From an uncultured Ruminococcus sp. (GTDB lineage Bacteria; Bacillota; Clostridia; Oscillospirales; Acutalibacteraceae): 18,292 nt of DNA. Within the stretch, counting starts at the first letter, position 1. Each line of letters opens with the position of its first letter. Location of the stretch: assembly GCA_902773065.1 (NCBI GenBank), contig CACYDD010000150.1, positions 1 to 18,292 of the forward strand. Direction: 5' to 3'. The position numbers were made by a program, and so were the translations under genes. This document shows, one piece after another, positions 13,494 through 18,292 of the stretch. Below the pieces are notes generated by a model, which saw nothing but the letters and a program-made list of their open reading frames with translations, did no database searches and was not told where the DNA came from.

Positions 13494-15008
13494 TTGAATT
13501 TGAGCGGGATACATGAGATATTGAAAAAATATTACGGCTATGACAGTTTCCGACCCGGTCAGGAGGAAATTATCAGTCATATTCTTGACGGCAAGGATGT
13601 TGCTGCCATTATGCCGACAGGTGCAGGAAAGTCCGTATGCTATCAGGTGCCTGCACTGGCAATGAAAGGAATCACGCTTGTGATCTCTCCGCTGATCTCG
13701 CTCATGCAGGATCAGGTCAGAACATTGCTGTCTGTCGGTGTCCGCGCAGCTTACCTGAACAGTTCGCTCACGCCAAGGCAGTTCCAGTTGGCACTGGATA
13801 ATGCTAAAAGAGGTGTCTACAAAATCATCTATGTTGCGCCTGAACGGCTTGAAACAGAGAATTTTCTGGACTTTGCCTGCAATGCCGATATCTCCATTTT
13901 AGCGGTTGATGAAGCGCATTGTGTATCGCAGTGGGGACAGGATTTCCGTCCAAGCTACCTGAAAATAGGGGAATTTGTCAAAAAGCTCCCGAAACGTCCT
14001 GTCGTAGCGGCATTTACCGCTACAGCCACAAGCAAAGTACGGGTGGACATCATCAATAAATTAGGACTGAACAAGCCGGTTACATACATTTCCAGCTTTG
14101 ACAGGGAAAACCTTTATTTCGGTATCCACAAGCCCGAAAACAAGCTTGATTATATTGTTGAATATCTGAACAACCACCACGAAGAAAGCGGTATTATTTA
14201 CTGCCTTACCCGAAAGGATACCGAAGCGGTCGCAAAATATATTGAGGATGCCGGTCATACCGTTATGCCTTATCATGCAGGACTGAGTGACGAAAGGCGT
14301 AAAAAGGCACAGGAGGATTTTATTTATGACCGTATCAAAATAATTGTAGCAACAAATGCGTTCGGTATGGGGATTGACAAGCCGAATGTGCGCTATGTCA
14401 TACACTACAGTATGCCGGGGCGTATGGAGGATTATTACCAGCAGGCAGGACGTGCAGGAAGAGACGGTGAACCGTCAGAATGTATTCTGCTTTATGCACC
14501 GCGAGATGTGCGGCTGAATCAGTTCATGATTACAAGAACGCCCGATGACGACCCTCTTACACCTGCACAGCGTGAGGCTTACATAAAAACGGAGGAAGAA
14601 TGTCTGCGGCAGATGACCTTTTATTCCACTTCTCAGGGAACGTGCCTGAGAAAACGCATTCTGAACTATTTCGGTGAAAACTATGGTCAGAAATGCAAAA
14701 ATTGCAGCTGCTGCCTTGACGATATCGAAGAACGAAGCTTTGGCATTTCCTCTTCCGTCAGCACAATGATTATTGATGAAGCTCTGTTCAACCGCCTGAA
14801 AGACAAGGTAAGGATTCTGGCATTGTTTGGCGGAGTACCTGTGTTTACCATTGCAAGCGATGCAATGCTGCGTGAGCTTTCTGCTGTCAAGCCGAGAACC
14901 ACTGCACAGCTGCGGCATATCAGCGGTTTCGGCGAAGAAAAAATCAAACGCTACGGCAATGAATTCATCAACATCATCAACGAATACGAAAACGAAGCAG
15001 AATTCTAA
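13494..15008 (+). CDS. recQ: RecQ family ATP-dependent DNA helicase
   Basis: RecQ is a 3'-5' superfamily 2 helicase in recombination repair. Seen in order: an N-terminal motif 0 (GYDSFRPGQEEII), Walker A MPTGAGKSVCYQ with Lys46, DEAH at Asp139 with the RecQ-specific loop CVSQWGQDFRPSY, TATAT, motif VI QQAGRAGRDG, zinc-binding cysteines (CLRKRILNYFG...CKNCSCC) and a C-terminal HRDC domain (LRELSAVKPRTTAQLRHISG). Between the zinc module and HRDC there is only a short linker, so the winged-helix part of RQC appears to be missing; at about 504 aa it is shorter than E. coli RecQ. Two in-frame TTG codons, 13494 and 13500, are candidate starts; GAGG at 13488-13491 suits 13500 better. Confidence 0.95.
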   Translation: MNLSGIHEILKKYYGYDSFRPGQEEIISHILDGKDVAAIMPTGAGKSVCYQVPALAMKGITLVISPLISLMQDQVRTLLSVGVRAAYLNSSLTPRQFQLALDNAKRGVYKIIYVAPERLETENFLDFACNADISILAVDEAHCVSQWGQDFRPSYLKIGEFVKKLPKRPVVAAFTATATSKVRVDIINKLGLNKPVTYISSFDRENLYFGIHKPENKLDYIVEYLNNHHEESGIIYCLTRKDTEAVAKYIEDAGHTVMPYHAGLSDERRKKAQEDFIYDRIKIIVATNAFGMGIDKPNVRYVIHYSMPGRMEDYYQQAGRAGRDGEPSECILLYAPRDVRLNQFMITRTPDDDPLTPAQREAYIKTEEECLRQMTFYSTSQGTCLRKRILNYFGENYGQKCKNCSCCLDDIEERSFGISSSVSTMIIDEALFNRLKDKVRILALFGGVPVFTIASDAMLRELSAVKPRTTAQLRHISGFGEEKIKRYGNEFINIINEYENEAEF

Positions 15009-15139
15009 TACAATGCCGGCGAGCCGCCGGACCCTATTTCGCGCTTGAGTTTATGTAATACACAAATTTATCGCCGCGATTCAAATGTACAATGAATATT
15101 GCACATGAGAACAGACGGAACAGAGGATTTTTAGAATGT

Positions 15140-15360
15140 GTAACGCCGCAAACCCAGTATTCTGCGGCTTGTTACGATGGTTACAGAGGTTACAGTACTT
15201 TTGCATGCTTTATATATTTTTTTATTTATAATTTTTATATTTATATAAGGATTTACTGTAACTCTGTAACCAAAGTGTCTAAAACTCAGTGTTCATGCGG
15301 CTTTGACGGGTTACAGACAACGATTTTTTTACTGTAACTCTCTATAACTTTTGTAACGCT
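15140..15360. repeat. GTTAC iterons flanking an AT-rich core (origin-like)
   Basis: GTTAC occurs at 15171, 15180 and 15189 (exact 9-base period), and its reverse complement GTAAC at 15258 and 15266, facing inward across an almost pure A/T stretch (about 15209-15247). Further copies are GTAAC 15140, GTTAC 15310, GTAAC 15334 and 15353. Two diverged repeat units are visible: CAGTATTCTGCGGCTT...GGTTACAG near 15155-15186, again as CAGTGTTCATGCGGCTT...GGTTACAG near 15288-15316, and TTTACTGTAACTCT at 15253 and again near 15329. The layout of iterons around a melting region suggests a replication origin of a phage or plasmid-like element. No replication gene is near. Confidence 0.55.
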
Positions 15361-15609
15361 GTTTTTGTTCCACTCAGGAACAAGGCAGGATAAGACAGAG
15401 GAATTTTCTGAAATTGGCTTATCATGTGGTTTTTAAGGCTTTAAGACACACAAGAACCCCTTCAAAAGTAGAACATAAATACGAAAAAGTTGATCTTAAA
15501 AAGTTAACTTTTGAATGGAGAATTAAAAATCTTGGCATGAAGAAGCTGTCCTTGATACAGAACTTGAAAGGGAGAAAAAATTGCTGATTGAAAACAGGTG
15601 GAATGAGAG
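15357..15609 (+). other. Gap with traces of decayed coding sequence
   Basis: No convincing gene is present. A frame open from 15357 to 15587 has no good start. It reads YHVVFKALRHTRTP and, later, KVDLKKLTFEWRIKNLG. A second frame near 15536-15611 reads HEEAVLDTELEREKKLL and ends ENRWNER then stop, which looks like a real protein C-terminus. The two could be parts of one frameshifted gene. A hairpin TTGTTCC-ACTCA-GGAACAA is at 15365-15383. Confidence 0.3.
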
Positions 15610-15912
15610 ATGAAGTATTACAGCCGCATTATCATAAATGAATACAGCAAAAATGCCGAAACGACTGCAAAGGAATTTGTTTGGGGAGTGTTGAACGCTT
15701 TATTTGCAAGCGAAATCAAATTTACAGAGTTTGAACCTTACTATAAATTTGAGGGTACAGGTGAATTGAATCTGTATTTCACCTGTGATAAAGCAAAAGA
15801 GGAAATACAGAGTTGTTTTGCAGAAACATGGAAACATGGCTGTGCCGATGAGCGATGGAGCAGGATATATTGTGATAAAATCATGTTTATCTGGCTGCCG
15901 GAAGCGGAGTAG
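15610..15912 (+). CDS. Hypothetical protein, 100 aa
   Basis: I do not recognise this protein. It is soluble, acidic overall, and rich in aromatic residues (FEPYYKFEGTGELNLYFTC), with two to four cysteines and no membrane segment. The ATG at 15610 is eight bases after AGGTGG. It lies 38 bases before the DUF3990 gene on the same strand and may be part of its transcript. The sequence beginning MKYYSRIIINEYSKNAE alternates hydrophobic and polar residues, suggesting a mixed alpha/beta fold. No catalytic motif is evident. Confidence 0.65.
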   Translation: MKYYSRIIINEYSKNAETTAKEFVWGVLNALFASEIKFTEFEPYYKFEGTGELNLYFTCDKAKEEIQSCFAETWKHGCADERWSRIYCDKIMFIWLPEAE

Positions 15913-15950
15913 GATGATTGGGAAGTGTCTGATTGGGAGGCTGTAATGAT

Positions 15951-16433
15951 ATGATTTTATACCATGGAAGTAATGTAACCGTTGAAAAGCCACTGCTTAT
16001 TAAGCAAAACAGATATCTTGATTTTGGGTTTGGTTTTTATACAACTTTGAATAAAGATCAAGCTAAGGATTTTGCAAGAAAAGTTACAGATAAACGAAAA
16101 GAAGGCACACCTTGCCTGAATATTTATGAAATAGATGAAAATATCATTTTTAATGAATGTAAGCTTCTTGAATTTGAAGGTCCGAATGAAAAATGGCTTG
16201 ATTTTGTATCAGAAAATCGACAAGGAACATATAGCGGTGAAGAATATGATTTGATATACGGAGCGGTTGCCAACGATGATGTATATACAACGATTACATT
16301 ATACATGTCAGGTGTGCTTTCAAAGGAACAAACCATAGAAGCCTTAAAAATCAGAAAATTATATAATCAGCTTGTATTTAAAACAGAAAAGTCGCTTCAA
16401 TATTTGCATTTTCAAAGGAGGACTTTTGTATGA
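15951..16433 (+). CDS. DUF3990 protein, ADP-ribosyltransferase-like
   Basis: The 160-residue protein matches DUF3990: it starts MILYHGSN, then DFGFGFYTT (residues 24-32), then DQAKDFARKV. The His5-Gly-Ser and the Tyr30 of GFYTT resemble the H and Y of H-Y-E type ADP-ribosyltransferases; an acidic third residue could be in SGEEYDLIYG or later, which I cannot fix. Members commonly sit beside DUF3791 genes and look like toxins. ATG 15951 is ten bases after GGGAGG. Its TGA overlaps the ATG of the next gene, implying coupled translation. NAD-dependent modification of a host target is inference. Confidence 0.8.
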   Translation: MILYHGSNVTVEKPLLIKQNRYLDFGFGFYTTLNKDQAKDFARKVTDKRKEGTPCLNIYEIDENIIFNECKLLEFEGPNEKWLDFVSENRQGTYSGEEYDLIYGAVANDDVYTTITLYMSGVLSKEQTIEALKIRKLYNQLVFKTEKSLQYLHFQRRTFV

Positions 16434-16669
16434 ATGAAAATCAGTTCAGTTCACTACTTACTTTGATCGTACCGCCTGTTATACAAAAGATCACCCAAAA
16501 CAGTAATATTTCCGAAGAAAAGGCAATAACAGCTTTTTATTGCTCAAAGCTTTATCATGAGCTTTCTGTTGAGGATTCCAAACTGTGGCATTACGGACCG
16601 GCAATGCTTTATTCTATGTATCAGGATGAACTGATCACAGGCTCTTATGATTATCCGGAGGAAGCGTGA
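16430..16669 (+). CDS. Small protein next to DUF3990, possible antitoxin
   Basis: This 79-residue acidic helical protein (MNENQFSSLLTLIVPPVIQ; later SEEKAITAFYCSKLYHELS and KLWHYGPAMLYSMYQDE) overlaps the DUF3990 gene by four bases and has a strong AAAGGAGG (16414-16421), better than that of the presumed toxin. High translation of a small coupled protein fits an antitoxin or immunity role. I recall similar small proteins beside DUF3990/DUF3791 genes but cannot name a family. It ends one to three bases before the next start. Confidence 0.75.
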   Translation: MNENQFSSLLTLIVPPVIQKITQNSNISEEKAITAFYCSKLYHELSVEDSKLWHYGPAMLYSMYQDELITGSYDYPEEA

Positions 16670-16671
16670 GT

Positions 16672-16884
16672 ATGAGCAAAGAAGGAAAATTTTTGGTTTA
16701 CTGTATCGAAAGATATCGTTTTCATAAAAAAATGTCGGGTGAAGAAGCAGTAAAGCTTTTTGAAAAATATCAGGTTTCGGATTATATCATGAACTGTTTC
16801 GGTGCACTTCATACGACAGGTGAGGAATATATTATCAATGATATTGATGAATATATAGATTATCAAAAAGAAAGAATATCTTAA
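16672..16884 (+). CDS. DUF3791 domain protein, possible antitoxin
   Basis: The 70-residue protein has the DUF3791 pattern: KFLVYCIERYRFHKKMSGEE, then KLFEKYQVSDYIMNCFGALH, then TTGEEYIINDIDEYI. The family is small, helical and often encoded beside DUF3990, so it is a candidate partner or neutraliser. GGAGG (16657-16661) is ten bases before ATG 16672; GTG 16666 in the same frame is an alternative. It closes the three-gene cluster with no clear terminator. Function is unproven. Confidence 0.78.
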   Translation: MSKEGKFLVYCIERYRFHKKMSGEEAVKLFEKYQVSDYIMNCFGALHTTGEEYIINDIDEYIDYQKERIS

Positions 16885-16901
16885 AATACTTTAAGTGTAA
16901 T

Positions 16902-16916
16902 TATACAAAAAGTATA
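16902..16916. promoter_or_regulatory. Operator TATAC-AAAAA-GTATA before the AlkD-like gene
   Basis: The 15-bp inverted repeat ends just before the AGGTGAG ribosome site of the repair gene. The same sequence recurs at 17626-17640, with variants at 17670-17684 and 18085-18099. Confidence 0.6.
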
Positions 16917-16925
16917 GGTGAGTTT

Positions 16926-17612
16926 ATGAATGATGAGATAAGACAAAGGCTGATGGAACAGAGTGAAAATAAATTCGGTGAGTTTAATGCTTCGCTGATT
17001 CCGGGCAAGAACAATATTTTAGGAGTGCGTATTCCAAAGCTCAGAGCATATGCAAAAGAGCTTGCGAAAACACTTGGTACAGTTGCGCTTGAAGGCGAGG
17101 ATATTTATTTTGAAGAAACTATGCTCAGGGGCATGATCATTGGCTATTTAAAAATGGGAGCGGAAGAACGGCTGAAACTGATTGCGGAGTTTGTTCCGCT
17201 GATCGATAACTGGGCGATTTGTGACAGCTTTTGTTCCACACTGAAATTTGCCAATAAAAATCGTGAAATGGTATGGGGATTTATTCAGCCTTATATTAAT
17301 TCCGCTAAGGAGTTTGAACAGCGGTTCGGAGCGGTAATGCTGCTGGATTATTTTATCAATGAAGAATATATCGACGGGACATTGGAAAAACTTGTCGTTA
17401 TCAATACAGAAGCGTATTATTCTTCTATGGCTGTTGCATGGACAGCGGCGGAATGTTATATCAAATTTCCCGAAAAGACATTGCCGTATATTACCGAAAA
17501 ACGCTTTGATAAGGATACACATAACAGAATGATACAGAAAATATGCGATTCCTACAGAGTCGAATCGGAAAAAAAGCAGGAACTGAAAAAGTTAAAAATA
17601 AACATTAAGTAA
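16926..17612 (+). CDS. DNA alkylation repair protein, AlkD-like glycosylase
   Basis: The 228-residue HEAT-repeat-type glycosylase should excise alkylated purines (3- and 7-alkyl) from DNA. Key residues fit Bacillus cereus AlkD: Trp96 and Asp100 in DNWAICD (as W109, D113), Arg133 in QRFGAVMLLDYF (as R148) and Trp172 in AVAWTAAECY (as W187); the W-D and R-W spacings are identical. The length is normal for the family. ATG 16926 follows AGGTGAG. A TATAC operator just upstream suggests that it shares a regulator with the genes downstream. Confidence 0.93.
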   Translation: MNDEIRQRLMEQSENKFGEFNASLIPGKNNILGVRIPKLRAYAKELAKTLGTVALEGEDIYFEETMLRGMIIGYLKMGAEERLKLIAEFVPLIDNWAICDSFCSTLKFANKNREMVWGFIQPYINSAKEFEQRFGAVMLLDYFINEEYIDGTLEKLVVINTEAYYSSMAVAWTAAECYIKFPEKTLPYITEKRFDKDTHNRMIQKICDSYRVESEKKQELKKLKINIK

Positions 17613-17625
17613 ATTACAAAGTGAA

Positions 17626-17684
17626 TATACAAAAAGTATATTTTGACAAACTGTATAATATGCAATGAGTATACATGTTGTATA
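17626..17684 (+). promoter_or_regulatory. Promoter with two TATAC operators
   Basis: TATAC-AAAAA-GTATA at 17626-17640 and TATAC-ATGTT-GTATA at 17670-17684 flank TATAAT (17654-17659). If this is the -10 box, the first site covers the -35 region and the second lies just after the start of transcription, a classical double-operator repressor layout. A TTGACA at 17643-17648 is too close to that -10 box and would need another -10 box. It precedes the gene at 17701. Confidence 0.65.
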
Positions 17685-17700
17685 GAATGGAGATGAGCTT

Positions 17701-18015
17701 ATGACAAGAGAAACAGCAAAAAGAATGCTAAAGGGTCATCCTTTTTCAAGACAGGAACGTGCCAAAAGAGATATTGATGAAAGAGAATATATGTATATTG
17801 AGATTGTTCCACTGTTTGAACTTGACGGAAACGATTATCAGTTTACGGTGATGTATAAAATACGCATTGATGACGGCGAGTACATATACGGCAGGGCGAT
17901 GAGTATTGATGAGCTTTGCAGAATGCAGGCAGCCGCTGCAAGAGGAGAGGTATTCAATATTGCCTATCTGAAAAATTCAAGGGTGATCATTGAGATAGAG
18001 GAAAAAGAGGACTGA
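17701..18015 (+). CDS. Hypothetical protein, 104 aa
   Basis: I do not recognise this soluble protein. It begins MTRETAKRMLKGHPFSRQER and carries a beta-rich middle (YMYIEIVPLFEL, YQFTVMYKIRI) ending in a charged IIEIEEKED tail. It has no signal peptide or membrane span and no DNA-binding motif, so it is not the GntR-type regulator one might expect before an ABC transporter. GGAGATGAG upstream is a reasonable ribosome site. Expression is probably controlled by the paired TATAC operators, along with the transporter downstream. Confidence 0.75.
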   Translation: MTRETAKRMLKGHPFSRQERAKRDIDEREYMYIEIVPLFELDGNDYQFTVMYKIRIDDGEYIYGRAMSIDELCRMQAAAARGEVFNIAYLKNSRVIIEIEEKED

Positions 18016-18078
18016 TTGATAAAGAGTTTGCAAAGAACGCATTGAATGTGTGGAAATAAACCAAAAGTATATTTTATC

Positions 18079-18099
18079 TATAATTATACAAAATGTATA
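18079..18099 (+). promoter_or_regulatory. -10 box and TATAC operator before the ABC transporter
   Basis: TATAAT (18079-18084) is directly followed by TATAC-AAAAT-GTATA (18085-18099), 17 bases before the ATPase start. A degraded upstream half-site CAAAAGTATATTTT lies at 18062-18075, echoing the 17631-17644 arrangement. No good -35 box is visible. Confidence 0.6.
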
Positions 18100-18115
18100 G
18101 AAAAGAGGCTTGAAG

Positions 18116-18292
18116 ATGGAATATGTGCTGAAAACGGAAGGTCTGATAAAGGTTTATGCAAAGCAGAAAGCAGTGGATGATGTCAGCCTTACGATATTGC
18201 CGGGAGATATTTACGGTTTTGTGGGCAAAAACGGAGCAGGAAAAACAACCTTTATCAGAATGATACTGGGACTTACAAGGTCGGATTCGGGA
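18116..18292 (+). CDS. ABC transporter ATP-binding protein (partial, N-terminus)
   Basis: Only the first 59 residues are in the window. They hold the start of a nucleotide-binding domain: VLKTEGLIKVYAKQKAVDDV, then GFVGKNGAGKTT (Walker A, residues about 36-47) and IRMILGLTRSDSG. This sequence type belongs to the bacitracin-resistance/BcrA-like exporter ATPases. The CDS runs off the end. ATG 18116 is seven bases after AGAGG. A membrane subunit and probably a regulator should lie further downstream. Confidence 0.88.
   Translation, partial: MEYVLKTEGLIKVYAKQKAVDDVSLTILPGDIYGFVGKNGAGKTTFIRMILGLTRSDSG

Noticed and set aside
15014..15028. CCGGCG-AGC-CGCCGG hairpin after recQ as a terminator
   Set aside because: The stem is strong but no T-run follows; I leave it as an unassigned hairpin.
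15092..15337. Open frame through the iteron and A/T core
   Set aside because: The translation is low-complexity Tyr/Phe/Ile from the A/T stretch; repeats explain the region better.
15140..15360. GTTAC repeats as a CRISPR array
   Set aside because: The repeats are five to nine bases long, in both orientations, and have no spacers of constant length.

Overview
The window reads as a chromosomal segment of a low-to-moderate GC Gram-positive anaerobe. The evidence is the strong AGGAGG-type ribosome sites, textbook TTGACA-N17-TATAAT promoters, and genes for a CsoR repressor, a DUF348/G5/3D wall protein, LepA, a short RecQ and DUF3783. I would guess a Ruminococcus-like member of the Clostridia (Oscillospiraceae); that placement is inference.

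Layout. 13-177: tRNA with a CAT anticodon and two terminator hairpins. 194-1361: autoinhibited Fic AMPylase with a C-terminal winged helix, preceded by a three-copy inverted/direct repeat that looks like an autoregulatory operator. 1424-1771: CsoR-type repressor. 1824-2394 (minus): RelE/ParE-Phd toxin-antitoxin pair; a truncated second copy of its 3' part and flanking hairpin lies at 2510-2690. 2637-3967 (minus): two overlapping GNAT acetyltransferases behind a long leader with a perfect promoter, a 37-codon upstream ORF and an intrinsic terminator immediately before the ribosome site. 4111-4530: two-CBS-domain protein. 4649-6818: operon of a TatD nuclease, a short-chain dehydrogenase and a ThyX-fold protein that has lost the ThyX signature. 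6940-7135: probable frameshifted small membrane protein. 7437-8582: secreted/anchored 3D-domain wall protein. 8712-10523: lepA. 10561-12662: type II restriction-modification pair (C5-cytosine methylase plus SacI-family endonuclease), more AT-rich than its neighbours and probably acquired. 12688-13369: DUF3783 protein and GIY-YIG domain protein. 13395-13475: dispersed-repeat-like hairpin element. 13494-15008: recQ. 15140-15360: AT-rich core flanked by inverted GTTAC iterons, resembling a replication origin left by a mobile element. 15610-16884: small unknown protein, then a compact ADP-ribosyltransferase-like (DUF3990) gene with two small, possibly antitoxin, genes. 16926-17612: AlkD-type DNA alkylation repair glycosylase. 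17701-18015: unknown small protein. 18116-end: start of a bacitracin-type ABC transporter ATPase.

Connections. The last three units share a 15-bp operator TATAC-N5-GTATA (four copies), suggesting one regulator for the AlkD gene, the unknown protein and the ABC transporter. The accessory content (two toxin-antitoxin-like modules, Fic, restriction-modification, origin-like iterons) is scattered between housekeeping genes rather than forming one island.

Most unusual items: the GNAT leader/attenuator, the degenerate ThyX paralogue, the TATAC regulon, the DUF3990 three-gene module and the iteron/AT-core region.
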